Below are positions 35,241-47,100 of a stretch of 64,000 nucleotides of DNA, piece by piece. The stretch's first letter is position 1, and the number at the start of each line of letters is the position of its first letter. The position numbers and the translations under genes are program-made. The stretch comes from Theocolax elegans (Eukaryota; Arthropoda; Insecta; Hymenoptera; Cerocephalidae), in contig CM047429.1 of NCBI GenBank assembly GCA_026168455.1, positions 33,649,577-33,713,576 on the forward strand, given 5' to 3'. The notes below the pieces were generated by a model, which was given only the letters and a program-made list of their open reading frames with translations, made no database searches and had not been told where the DNA came from.

Positions 35241-36432
35241 TTAAGGAGATGGAGTTAGTTTTGAAATATGGAATAAATTTGATTGATAAATTTTGAACCT
35301 TTTGTGTCCTGTATCAACTTCATACATTGAGTCTGATATTTTCTTTAAAATCTTGTATGGCCCGATTCTTAGCATATCCAATTTTTTTCGGTTCATTCGG
35401 TTACCATTTTCAATGTATACTAAATCTCCTAACATAAATTCGTGTTCTTTTCTATTTTTGTCATATAATTTCTTATTATATTCATGGTATTTTATACTGT
35501 TTTTAAATGCAGTTTCTCTATCGTTTTCCAGTTGATTATAATCTCTATTATTTTTTAGTTCATTTGGTAGTGCTGATGTATCTTCACCATTTAATAAATA
35601 TTTTGGACTAAATTTTGTTACCGTGTGCTCGGTCTCATTGTATTGGTTTATGCAATTTCTTGCTATAGTTGTCTATCCACACTTCTTTTTTTCTTCGTTT
35701 AGCGCACATCTTATTTTATTTACTAAAGTTTGTTTAAGTCTTTCGTTTAGACCGTTGGAAAATGGTGCATTAACTCCTGTAAAGATCATTGTAACCCCTT
35801 TTTTCTTCTAAGAAATTTTTGAATTCTTTAGAATTTATACCTCGATATTGATCCGTTAGAAGTATTTGAATATTATGGTCTCGTAGTACATTTTCTGTTA
35901 AGAATCCACCTATTGTATCGATAGAGACTATTTCAAAAGGTTTTTTTGCGGGGCCTCCTTGACTTATTTTGTATACATACTTCGCAACATCTACAGGCTT
36001 TCTTTATATTTTCTGATATATTTGTTGCTGTATAATACGGCAGTATCTTATTTTTCATTTGGTTTATTCCAATATGACAAAATTTCTTATGCGTGTCTTT
36101 TATTAATAGTTTACCAAATTCTTCTGATAAGAAAATTTTATCTTTGTTTCTTGATATTTATAATACAAATTATTTTTATACTTTAGTTTGTCTTTGTTGG
36201 ATTCTATCTCTTTATTTTTCTTTTGATTCTCTAAAATGTCTTCTAAACTAATTAAGTTTACAATCTTCAATTTATCCTCTTCGTCTTCTTCAGACTCTAA
36301 TACTGGATTTCTGCTTAAGCAGTCTGCTTCTAAATTATCTTTACCTGTACGGTATATTATTTCGAAATCAAACTGTGATAAATAATAGGTAAGATCACCT
36401 AGCTCTTCATCTGTTCTTGCCTTTATATTCAT
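35241..36432 (-). pseudogene. Gypsy pol: end of RNase H, and integrase remnant
   Basis: 36103-36432 ends the RNase H/connection region (FEIIYRTGKDNLEADCLSRN). Between about 35930 and 36110 the minus strand holds a HHCC integrase finger (HKKFCH ... CRCCEVC) in broken frames. 35241-35435 is the integrase C-terminal domain (LGDLVYIENGN, GPYKILKKISDSMYEV). Several stops lie in the integrase core. Confidence 0.75.
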
Positions 36433-36527
36433 TTTTTCTAATGGTTTATGGTCTGAAAATACCTTAAAATATTTGCCTATAAGCCAGTGTTGCCAATACT
36501 TTACTGTTTCTTTTATTGCTATACATT

Positions 36528-36977
36528 CTAAGTAAATTGCTTTTTTTCTATTTGTGATTCATTCAGTTTTTTTGAAAAGTATGCTACTGGTTTTTCAGTT
36601 ATTAGATTCTCATTTAATTGTGATTGTTTTAATATTGCACCTATACCTTTTAAACTTGCATCTGTGTATATGTGTATTGTTAAGTCTGGATCAAATATAG
36701 TTAATACTGGTTGAGTGCAAAGGAAATTTTTCATGTATTCGAAGGCTTCTTGACATTCTTTTGACCAAACAAATTTTTGATTTTTTCTTAATAGGTTATG
36801 CATCGATTCTAAACTTAGAGAAGCTTTTGGTACATATTCGTTATAAAAGTTGATTTTTCCTAGAAACTGTCGAACATTTTTCTTATTTTCTGGGACCGGA
36901 AAGTTTCTTATGGAAATTAAATTACCTTTTATAGGAGAAATTGAGTTACGTTTAATTATATGTCCTAAGTATGGCAC
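36528..36977 (-). pseudogene. Gypsy pol: RT C-terminus and RNase H
   Basis: RT thumb motif VRQFLGKINFYNEYV, then WSKECQEAFEYMK and RNase H start IHIYTDASLKGIGAIL, then KPVAYFSKKLNESQ. The catalytic YxDD part, expected between 36977 and 37148, is in a degraded stretch. Confidence 0.82.
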
Positions 36978-37147
36978 AGAGTCCAGTGCAAATGTGCACT
37001 TTGACAGACAGTTTCAATCGGAATCCTTCCTTCATAATTGCATATGTAATTGACTGTAAAATTTGATAAATTATTTTTTCTTATTATATTGCTTAAAATT
37101 CTTTGGAAGATAGCTGGTGATGTTTTTAAACCAAATAGTAAACAGGT

Positions 37148-37528
37148 TTATTGAAAATGACCTTCTTGGGTCACAATGCCTGTTTTTCTTCTGTCTTTAA
37201 TTCGTAAAGGGATGGACCAAAATGCTGAATTTATATCTAGTTTTGTAAAAAATCTGCAATTTCTTGTCTTTATTACTAGGTCTTCAATCAGTGGAAACGG
37301 TTGTGATTGAGGAATTATGATTTTATTTAAATCTCTAAAATCTATGCATAATCTAGATTTTTTATTTTCATCTCTTTTATAAGCTAACGTTACTGGAGCA
37401 GCAAATGGGCTGTATGATTCTTCTATTAGTTTTCTTTTAAGTAATTGTGAAATTTGTTTTTCTATTTCTTTTTTATCTTCGATTGTACATTTATATGGTC
37501 TTTTACTATAGTATTTATCTATTGTCAA
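37148..37528 (-). pseudogene. Gypsy pol: RT N-terminal part
   Basis: KRKLIEESYSPFAAPVTLAY, RLCIDFRDLNKIIIPQ and FFTKLDINSAFWSIPL are standard Ty3/Gypsy RT motifs. Ends at a stop after VTQEGHFQ. Confidence 0.85.
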
Positions 37529-37567
37529 ATCTATTCTAGCTTCGTAATCTTTTACAGTACCTATATC

Positions 37568-38065
37568 TTATTTATCTTTTGCAAATATATTTTTATATTT
37601 GTCTATTAGATTCATTATTATTTTTTCTTCATCACGTTTTAAGTGGTTTATTGAAACGTTGAAGGTGCTTATTTCGATGTGTTCATTAAAATTGATTTGA
37701 TACTCATTTATTATATCATTAGACTCGGAATGTTTTTGTTCTATCTCTAATTTTTCATTTTGTATCAGTCTGAATTTCTTTATACAATCTAATCCTATTA
37801 GAAAGTCATGTTTGAAATTTTTATTGTTTATTATGAACACATTCATGTGATCCTCTATATTTAGAATCTTTATTTTTATTTTTATTAATCCATCTGTTTT
37901 ATACACACCATTAATTGTTCTCAAATTTGTTTTTTCTTTTTTTATATCATTATTTGTAGATTTTAAATTTAGTAATTTTGAATTTATTAATGTAACATTT
38001 GATTCTGGATCATAGATAGCAGATATTTCTAAAATATCATTTAATTTTATTGGGAGTTCAATCAA
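37568..38065 (-). pseudogene. Gypsy aspartic protease region
   Basis: AIYDPESNVTLI lies where the D-(T/S)-G protease motif is expected, followed by IGLDCIKKF. The DPES sequence is not the canonical active site. Confidence 0.6.
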
Positions 38066-38076
38066 TGGTGGTATTA

Positions 38077-38997
38077 TTAGTTTTTTGGATTTTCATCACT
38101 TAGTTCTACGTCTAGAGTTAAATTATTTACTTGTTTGAATTTATTAATTCTATTTTCTTGATCTTTAAAGCAGCATTTAGTTTCAGAATGAAAACTTGTT
38201 CCTTTTTCTTTTTCTTTACATATTTTGCAAGGTGTTTTTTCACTTTTCTCTTTTGTGTTTGGTTTATTCTTTTTCATATCCAAATTTTTTTTGTACATTA
38301 AATGTTCTAATTTACTTATTTCATTATGTAGGTCTTCAGTTTTTGTTAATTTTTCTCTATCAATTTTATCAATTATATAATTTGGCAGACCTATACCAAT
38401 CAGATCTATCAACGTTTCATTGTCAATAGTTTTTCTTACTAGCAATACAATTTTTTCTTTTTTTATAGACTATTCTAACAATGAACCTGTCTGATATGTA
38501 AGTGCTAATGCATATTTTATTTGAGACCATCCTTTACTGGCAAATGTATTACAAAAATTTTGTTTCCACTCTTCCCAATTTGCTTCAATTGTAAGCTTGA
38601 GAAGTGTACAACTATACCAATCTGCGGCCCCCTTTTCCATAAAAGATTTTGAAATTTCAATTTTTTTGTTATCAATGTTTAAATCAAACCGTTCGCATTC
38701 TTTTTCAAATTCAATCATCCATTGATTCGCATTCGAATTTTTACCATCAAATTTTTCAATTGTAAATTCTTTAGCTAATTTTCCAATGTTTATTTTTTCC
38801 GATTTTTCTTCGCTTTTTTCAAGCAATTTCTGTAATAGTTGTACTAATGGTATTTCTGCTGCATTCGCTGTCACGTCACTAGTATCTTTGTTTTCAATCA
38901 ATTCTTCTAAATATTCATCGTTAAATTGTACATTTCCTTCTTTATCAAAATAAGTATTTTTTAATTCTTTAGTTAAAGTAATCCATACTTGTCTCAT
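38077..38997 (-). pseudogene. Gypsy gag region
   Basis: Two frames: 38470-38997 (retrotransposon gag fold: EKFDGKNSNANQWMIEFEKE, GAADWYSCTLLKL) and 38077-38445, with a cysteine cluster (CKICKEKEKGTSFHSETKC). They are separated by a stop or frameshift near 38460. Confidence 0.75.
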
Positions 38998-39147
38998 TTG
39001 GTGTCTTTGTTTTAATGCTTTCTTTACCTTATTAAACGTAGGCGTTTTAGCGAGCTCCTCGTGGTAAACAACATATAAAAACCTAGCAACATAAACTTAA
39101 ATTGCAACTTGTCCATTGTGATTTTCAACGAGAATGTTGTTTTATAA
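38998..39147 (-). other. Leader of the AT-rich Gypsy element
   Basis: Lies between the 5' LTR and gag. No clear TGG-type primer binding site was recognised next to the LTR. Confidence 0.5.
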
Positions 39148-39484
39148 TGTTCATAGGTTATAGGTTAGAATAATACAGGAATTGTTTCTCTGTAAATAAC
39201 AAAGAACTTTATTATTGTATACAAAATACAATGACATACTTAATAAATAATATTTATTTACCTGTAAATAACAAAGAAACAACATTCAATGTTATTATTC
39301 ACAAGGTTGTCTTTAGATTACTTTTATAAAGTTTTATTCATTGTTTTCGGTATATCTTTATTAGCCGTACTGATTGACACGTGCCAATTCTTATCTGCAA
39401 ATTTTACCTGTCGGTATATTAAAAGATCTGATTTACCGAACTACACGCGCGCAATTCAAATAGACTAAGGATGTTTTCCTTACA
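39148..39484 (-). repeat. 5' LTR of the AT-rich Gypsy element
   Basis: Same 337-bp unit as 34118-34453, with scattered substitutions. Confidence 0.85.
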
Positions 39485-39890
39485 TAATCGATCGATAAAT
39501 TCATTTTGTTTCAAATAACTTGCGACTCGGTCTAATACGTCGCACTCTGGCTGGTGGTTTTCCCCACTATCAGATGGAGACGACTATCTAGGTTTGTTAA
39601 AGAGATCGTCATCTTTTTTCTATATATATATGTATATATATATATATATAGCCTCTGAACATCTTGCAGGCGTTGCGGTTCATCTTGCGACAGGCGTCTA
39701 AGGTAAGATCTCCAGTTCCTTACTGAGGAGTCCAAGCTGAAGATCGAGGACGAAACGCCTTTAATTGTTTAAAAAGTCCGTGCTCTGGGAAATTACACCT
39801 ATCATAGTGGACAAAGAGTACGATAGGCATACTTTATTCTACAGTATAGCATTTAGTTCGGAGACACCGATATTATATATTATACACATT
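39485..39890 (+). mobile_element. Small non-coding element with hammerhead ribozyme, copy 2
   Basis: Opposite in orientation to copy 1, sharing the ribozyme, a TA microsatellite, the flank CCACCAGCCAGA.TGCGACGT, and the right end TTAGTTCGGAGACACCGATA. Its left inverted end is degraded. Confidence 0.68.
39693..39759 (+). ncRNA. Type III hammerhead ribozyme, copy 2
   Basis: Same 67-nt layout as copy 1: stem III GGCGT/ACGCC (39693-39697 with 39755-39759), cleavage after GTC at 39698, stem I TAAGG/CCTTA (perfect), core CTGAGGA (39723-39729), stem II GTCC/GGAC and GAAA at 39752-39755. Loop complementarity is 8 of 9. It differs from copy 1 at several sites, yet stem I improves and no core base is lost. 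Confidence 0.9.
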
Positions 39891-39900
39891 TAAATCTTTT

Positions 39901-39965
39901 ATATATCTCTCTATATTATAAACATTTCGCCACCGTCGCCGTGTCTAAGATTTCAGAATTCAACA
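39901..39965. repeat. Dispersed CCG motif, copy 3 (diverged)
   Basis: Same order as the copies at 24491 and 31296, but (CCG)n is interrupted by A and T. Confidence 0.65.
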
Positions 39966-39975
39966 TACATATATG

Positions 39976-40493
39976 TACCGTTGTTGTAGGTTAAGCCCTA
40001 AAATACATGAAAATTAGTGATTTTATGATGTTTGTGAGACATAACTTACAACAGCGGTCTTGGCCAATAAGCTAACCACCGCCATTCGAAAGCACTCGAA
40101 AAATGATGTGATTTTTTTAGCGGTTCTAGATCAAAATCGATTGTGTCGTGGTCGCCTTTTTTTGATATTCAATATTTCTGGGTGTTATATCTCTTCGAGA
40201 TTTTAAAATTAATTATTGTAACCCAGGTAAATATGTTCTAAAGATTATTTTGAACAAAAGGTGTTTATAATGTTTTTTCAAAAAAATCAATAGATTTTGA
40301 TACAAATGGCTTGGACAATAGTAATTTTTCTAAAAAATTGAAAAATTTCCATTTTTCATGGTGAAATAACTCATAGGCAAATTATTTTTAACACCTAAAA
40401 TTTTTTTCTATCTTCTGGAAGATATTTCTAGCCTGTTCTCAAATTTTGGAGCGATTTAAAATTTTCATCGTACCACTTGACGTGAAATAGCCC
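39976..40493. mobile_element. Foldback family A, right half
   Basis: Matches the centre and right arm of the element at 10439-11385 and ends CGTGAAATAGCCC in ATATAT. The left arm is missing. Confidence 0.82.
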
Positions 40494-40516
40494 ATATATA
40501 TATATATATATATGTA

Positions 40517-40700
40517 CTAGGGGGGCTTCGGCCCCCTGCGCGCTTCGCGTGCCAACCCCATAAAATAATGTTTTAAATTGTATTATTTTTTCACTACCAT
40601 GGACACCTTAGAAATTAAACACATTCACACAACACCTTGGAGGTACTGTTATATTGCATTGGGTTTTATACCAAAAATTTAATTTTTGTTTAAATACGAT
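40517..40700 (-). mobile_element. Helitron-like 3' end (copy 5)
   Basis: CTAG at 40517-40520 and GC hairpins, then the family body with a short deletion, up to TTAAATACGAT, where it diverges. It has the same orientation as the Helitron genes at 44182-62420 and could be the 3' terminus of that element (hypothesis). Confidence 0.65.
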
Positions 40701-41520
40701 GCGATGGGACGTCGTTGCAATGAAATAAATAATACTTAGTGTATTATATTATTTCGTATCGTAGTATGTATTAAATATTATATCTTGAAATCTCACACGT
40801 TGTTATTGTTTCGTGCGTTGCCTCTTCAAGGCCGCGAAAGACGCGTGTTTATGTCGACGACCGAGGATGTGTGCGAGCATCCGTATATACAATTGTTATT
40901 GAGTGTGTGTGTTAGGTACTTTTCGGGAATGCGACAATTCCCGAGAAGCTCAATACGCTGCTGGTCTTGACCGCGACAGCAACCCTTTTACACATCGTCA
41001 CGCGCGCCACGGGAAGTACCGGACCGGTTCGTCCGTGCACCGGGAAGCCGTACGTGAGTGTAAGTGTATCAGTGTGTCAGTGCAGTGCGAAGGACCATAT
41101 ACCTCGGGTTGAGTATTCCCCGAGGTAGGCGAATCGCCGCGGCGTCAGGCCGCGCCTGCAGATCACCGTCGAGGATGACGGGAAACTGGGCCGACACCAC
41201 CGGCCAGCAGACGTCGGGGCGCCGACTCACTCCAGGGCCAATGGACAAGCCAGCCGGGTAAGTACCCAATGTCAGTCGGTATATATTTAGAGCGTGTTGT
41301 GTGTGTGTGCATGAATGTTTGTTCGGTAGCACACCGGTGCTACCGAAACTGATTGGGTATTGCGTGGGGCGAGCACGGGGGCAGCCCCTGCTTGCCGCAT
41401 ATATACCACGCGACCGGGAGAACGCTCCGTGAATTATTGTCGGGCACCTCCGTGTAAATTATTAAATAAATACTCATTTATCTTATTTTAAGATAACGGT
41501 CGCGTTATTATTTTAATTAT
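40701..41520 (+). repeat. GC-rich block, probably an LTR
   Basis: The composition is like the LTR at 18246: GT-rich tracts, a strong splice donor GGGTAAGT at 41258, short inverted repeats (CGGTAGCACACCGGTGCTACCG), then an AT-rich end with AATAAA. No clear terminal inverted repeats or target duplication, so the limits are rough. No protein frame is convincing. Confidence 0.4.
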
Positions 41521-42589
41521 AAACTAGCAACAGATACCTCGCTCGCTAACGCTCACTCGGGTGTATTTTGATTGTGTTTTATTCAGATGAGTGCATTTAA
41601 AATAGATGCATTTAGTTTATTCGATTATTAAATTTTGAATTTTATATTCATTATACAATGCGTATTATTTTTAATTATTATTATTATATAATGTGTATTA
41701 TTAAAATAGTCGTTACTCCAAACCGGAGAACCGCAGAACCGGAGAATGTCCGAGACGGGATCCTCCTTAATTGAATAAATAGAGGATATAGGATTAATTG
41801 TATATAATATTTGTAAGATATTTTTATTGCTCGAATTTCTTTTTTCGACGGAAGTTTTATGAAAGTAGTTTTTGAAACAAAACTTTTTCTAGGACTCTTT
41901 TTTAAAAACTTTTTCGAAAACTTTTTTTCAAAAACCGAATAACACAAATACCCAGGTACCCCTCATGTGAAAAACACTTTGACATTATTATATTAAAGAA
42001 GGATTAATTTCGTAACGTCTTTTGAAGGGTCAGAAACCGGAGGCGTAATAGTATAATATTATCATTATATTATTATATATTTCAAACAAATCGACCTATA
42101 TGTATCGAGAAAACTTTAATCTACCATTTTATCAAAATATCGGTAACATAGGTCATTTTGGCCTGACCTTAATAGAATTTATTCGGGAATTATCTTTACA
42201 AAACTGTGTGTCATGTAAACTAACTATTTTGCAGCTGGGATGGGGGAAGGGATTCTATTTGAATGATGGTATTGGCAAAATAATTTATATATGGTACACA
42301 TAGATACAATTTTAATTGTAAAATTTCAACAAATTTAAGTATTTAAATAATAATTTAAAATACGTATTTATACGACATTTGATGTTAAAATTAGGTGCAT
42401 GATCGGTGTATTTGATGAAAACTTGATATCCTTTTCTGTAGTCCAAATCCTGTTAAGGTGGGGGTTATTGTGATTATTCTTGTACAGTTGATGGTACTGG
42501 TTCTGTAAAGTATATTTTTCCTTCCAGCGTTAGCCAACATATTAATGTTGTTATCCAACTCTTACGGCGAGACGTACTGGTAAGGTATA
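41521..42589. other. Non-coding DNA
   Basis: AT-rich, no gene supported. Minor GC patch near 41720-41765. Confidence 0.5.
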
Positions 42590-43290
42590 CACTCTAAACT
42601 CCAAATAGTAAAAATCGACGTTAGAAGAGGTAAAAAATAGGTTTTTCTCTTTTAATAAAGAGTAGATATTGCGATTTGCTATTTACGAAAAGATATTTAT
42701 TTAAATGCCTAACCTTAAAATCGTTCGCTAAATGCGCCCGGAAAACTATGCAATGTTACCAAAGAAACTCTGGCAAATATTTTATGTTTAAGTTTTAAGA
42801 ATCATCATAGTAAGTTTCTCATTTTTATATTTATACCAATTGAAGTCTGTTAGATTAGGCACCCGAAATTTTATAGCTTTCCAAAGAGTAATTATCTTAT
42901 TTTATTCTTTGCAAAAGCGAGTTATATGCATTATTTGTTCTTTTAGATTATGTGCACAAAATTTGTTACTTTTTAAATAGTAAATATCTATTACTCTTGT
43001 TTTACTTCTTTCCAATTAGTAATTTGTACTTTTTACTAGTTTAGATTTTGTTTCCAAAATTTTATACTTTTCAAAGTAGTAAATATCTCATTTTAGTATT
43101 TTCTAAATAGCAAATATTTGCGTTTACTCTTTCTAAAAGACAATTTTTGCATTTTGCTCTTTACAATGAGTAAACTTAACGTTTTATCTTTTCGTATATA
43201 GCAAATCGTAATATCTACTCTTTATCAAAAGAGAAAAACTTATTTTTTACCACTTCTAACGTCGATTTTTACTATTTGGGGTTTAGAGTG
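42590..43290. mobile_element. Foldback element, family H, TA target duplication
   Basis: Starts CACTCTAAACTCCAAATAG and ends with its near-complement (one mismatch in the first 19). TA on both sides (42588-42589, 43291-43292). Arms of about 340 bp. The CACTC end is shared with family G. Confidence 0.85.
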
Positions 43291-43479
43291 TACATTTCGA
43301 GAGTCATATTTTTTTGTAGCAAATCCGATTGTTTAACACTATAAATCATTACATAGCGCAATATACGTCTTACCCGACTTATAGTAATTTGTTGATGACC
43401 TTCAGCGCAAACATTTATTATGTTACGGCAATTTATGATATCAGATTTGTTATTCAGATTTTCAGCGCATGCTTATCTA

Positions 43480-44160
43480 ATGATGCTGCAGCCGTTTTTA
43501 GCTTTTTGATTTGATTTTTAGAATTTTGTTACTTTCAGTGTTTCAAAAGTTTTATTATATATTCCATTTTTTAAATAATTCATATAATGAGTGTATATTT
43601 GTTGTATTTATTTACAATTTTTTAAGTTGCTGCCGGTTTACAACCATATTTAAACAATCTTCAGCGCAAACATTTATTAATTATTTTGTATATTTACTTT
43701 AATGTTTCAGTAGTAGTAATATTTCAATGTTTTTTCTCATATTTCCATTTTTTAATTTTTTCTTATACTTCATGTAATGAATACACCTTTTTTTACTTAT
43801 TCACAATGTTATATGTTGCAGCCGATTTTCAATCATATTTTAACGACTTTCAGCGCAAACATATATTAATTATTTTGCATATTTACTTTAATGATTCAAT
43901 AGTAGTAATATTTCAATGTTTTTTTTCATATTTCCATTTTTTAATTTTTTTTTATACTTGATGTAATGAATACACATTTTCTTACTTATTCACAATGTGA
44001 TATGTTGCAGCCGGTTTTCAATCATATTTTAACGATTTTCAGCGCAAACATATATTAATTATTTTGTATATTTACTTTAATGATACAGTAGTAGTAATAT
44101 TTCATTTTTTTCTCGTATTTCCACTCTTTTTATTTAATCTTATAATTGATATAAAGTAAG
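43480..44160. repeat. Tandem array, unit about 189 bp
   Basis: The anchor TTCAGCGCAAACAT recurs at 43660, 43849 and 44038 (189-bp steps); TTCAGCGCAAACAT is also at 43401 and TTCAGCGCAT at 43461. About 3.5 units. Lies just 3' of the Helitron helicase gene; its small reading frames come from the repeat. Confidence 0.85.
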
Positions 44161-44181
44161 TATAAATTATTTTGTAGTCAT

Positions 44182-47100
44182 TTACAATATTTCTTTAAAC
44201 ACTATATTTTTAGTGTAATTTTTATTTTCGTCCTTTAGTTTATCACTTGCTATTTTTGCATTGTTTAGTAATAATATTTTCAAATTTTTTCTATTTCCAG
44301 CTCTTGAAAGTGCTACGTATAATTGACCATGGCTAAAAACTGGGGTTGGTAAATAGATACCAACGTGTTTATATGACTGTCCTTGTGATTTATTAATAGT
44401 CATTGCGAAACCTAATCGTATGGGAAATTGTTTTCGGCGCATATTGAATGGTATTTCTTCCTTAGATGGTGACAAAGTGATTCTTGGTATTAAAACTAAT
44501 TTTCCAATTTTTTTTCCGCTTATAATTTCTGCTTTAATTAAATGTTTCATAAGTTTTTTTTACTAATAACCTTGTTCCATTACAAAGACCTTCATTTACA
44601 TTTAAATTTCTCAGAAGAATTACTATTGCACCTACTTTTAATTGTAATTTATGCAGAGGAAGTCCATTAGGCGTAAGCGTATTGAGAAATTCAGTAGGTA
44701 ACATGACATCTAAGTTTTCTCCATTATCATCTTCCGCTGTATCTACACTTAAATATTCAATAGTTTGCCCTTCCATTATATCTAAAATTTTATTATTAAT
44801 TTCAATTACATCATTGTTTGTGGGGGCCAGTATAACCTTATCATTTAAATCTACATCATTCATTTTTATTTCATTTCCAAAAGTTTCTGCAATGATATCA
44901 TTTTCTTTTGTTATTAAATCAACAGGGATTTCGAGCAGTTCATTTTCTTCTTCATATATATTTAAACGTTTACCTTCACCTACGTTCAATAACCATTGTC
45001 TAAAATGATTGTCATTATCTGTCACTCGAAGATTTTCATTTAGTGTCATGCGTATAAAATTTGGCCATAAGTAGCTGTTTTTAACTGAATTTTCGATAAC
45101 TTCAATAGGACTACCATGTCGGATAACTGGTAATGTTTGTCTAAAATCGCCAGAAACAACTAACATTTTATTACCAAATATTTTTTTATTATTACATATA
45201 TCTTGAAGTAGACGATTGACTGCTTCAAAGGCATGTTTTGATGTCATAGATATTTCATCCCATATTATAATTTGAACCTCCTTTAAATTTTTACCATCTA
45301 TTGAATTTGATTTAATGTTACATGTAGTACTTTCTGTGATATTAAGTGGTAATTTAAATGTTGTATGTACTGTTTTTCCGTTATGTAATAAATTTGCTGC
45401 AATTCCTGTCCAGGCAACACATAAAAATGAAATACTTGAGAATTTTAGGTAGTCTATTAAAACGTTAAGTAAATAACTTTTTCCACTTCCTCCTGGTCCA
45501 TCAATAAAAATGTTTTTTTTTTCTTCAATTTTTAAGTGTTGCACAACAGTATTGAAAATATCTTTTTGATGATTTTTTAAAGAATTTACTTTGACTTCTA
45601 ATTCAGTAAGTGTGCAACTTTTGTTATATGATATCGAAGTATCATCACTTTCTTCTATGTGTGTAGAAATAACGGGTAATTTGAAATCATTTAAAGAATA
45701 TCCATGTAATCGTAAATTTTTATCAATAATGTTTAATGCAAGATTTTCACCTACATTTTGATCGTATTTTGGATGGTAAAAATAGTGTTTGTATTTTTCG
45801 AATAAATCTTTTGCATTAATGGGATTGTGAAAAATACAAATATATGCAAATAATTCACAAAGAGCAGTAGGAAATTGTAATTGTGATGCTTCTTCCAAAC
45901 ATCTATCCCACTCTTTATCTTCATTCACCAAATGTCTAGCTACAGAAGCTTCATAAAATGTAGAATAAATTATACCATCCACAGTACGTAAATCCTGAAA
46001 TGATGATGCTCCTTTTACATGTAAAAGTAATAATCTTATAAAATATCGTTCACGATCTTCTGGATTCACCAAATACATTCTGCTTAATATAGGTTTATTT
46101 GTTTTTTTTTCTTTCATTCCATGTTTTTGAATTATTATCAAACACATAATGTAATGGTATTTCAGAATATAAATAATTTCGTGCTTTAGAATTGATTTTA
46201 TTTAATTTAAAGTATGCTGTTAATGTAGTTTCTACATTTTTTTTTAATATTTCTTTTTCTTTCCCTTCTTTAAAATATACTTCTTGTTCATCTTGATTGT
46301 GAATAGCTAATCTTATTATGGTATGTGAAAGTTCATGTAAAGGGTATTCTAATAGTCTGTGCATAGCTTCTGGTGGACATAAATATCTTGTATTAATATA
46401 CTGCTTAATTTCATCATATTCGTATTCATTGTTTTCGTTGTCTTCATTATTAGTTAAATTAGAATTGTCTTTTAATTTGATGCCTGCATTACGTATTTCA
46501 ATATACGCACAGTCATGTCCTTTATAACAATATTTGTTGTACTGTTGAACATACTTCGACATTAATGTGACAATTAAATTTTAACAGTAAATAAGGATTA
46601 TATGGAACAACAAAACAATTATCATCTACTCTATTGTAATATTTACCTTTATAATTGATTTTTTTGCCATCATTTCTTCGCATATACGATGGATATCCTG
46701 ATGAATTAAAAGTTGTTTTATTATTATATCTTTTTGGAAAATTCTTCTTACATTTTTTTGTCACTTTTTCCATGCAAGGTGAACTTATGTTTTGTTCTCC
46801 ACAAGGTCCGTGAATCATAAACTGTTTTACAATATTATACTACCGTGGATAGATATCTTCATTTGGAATTTCTGCATTTATGAGTGCATCAACTTTTTCT
46901 GGAGTATTGATTTTATAATTCTTATCTCAGAATAATAGCATATGCATGTGAGGAAGTCCACGTTTATGAAATTCGATAACATAGATCTAAGCGATACAGT
47001 TTCCTAAAACACCTTGTTTAACTACCAATTCTTTAAATTCTTTTACTTTTTGATGAAATACTTTAACTACTAAATCTGGTCTATCAATTGCATTTTCATA

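Larger units (their letters stand above)
34118..39484 (-). mobile_element. Ty3/Gypsy-type LTR retrotransposon, AT-rich, decayed
   Basis: LTRs of about 337 bp at both ends; minus-strand order gag, protease, RT, RNase H, integrase. Frames are broken and the LTRs differ at roughly one base in twenty, so the insertion is old. Foldback E (34544-35219) is inserted between integrase and the 3' LTR. Flanks are two hammerhead elements in opposite orientation, and no clean target duplication is seen. Confidence 0.85.

Noticed and set aside
41684..41947. 87-residue Lys/Ser-rich minus-strand frame
   Set aside because: Low complexity, AT-driven, with no recognisable motif.
43329..43961. Phe/Tyr-rich small frames suggestive of membrane proteins
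   Set aside because: They come from the T-rich 189-bp tandem repeat.
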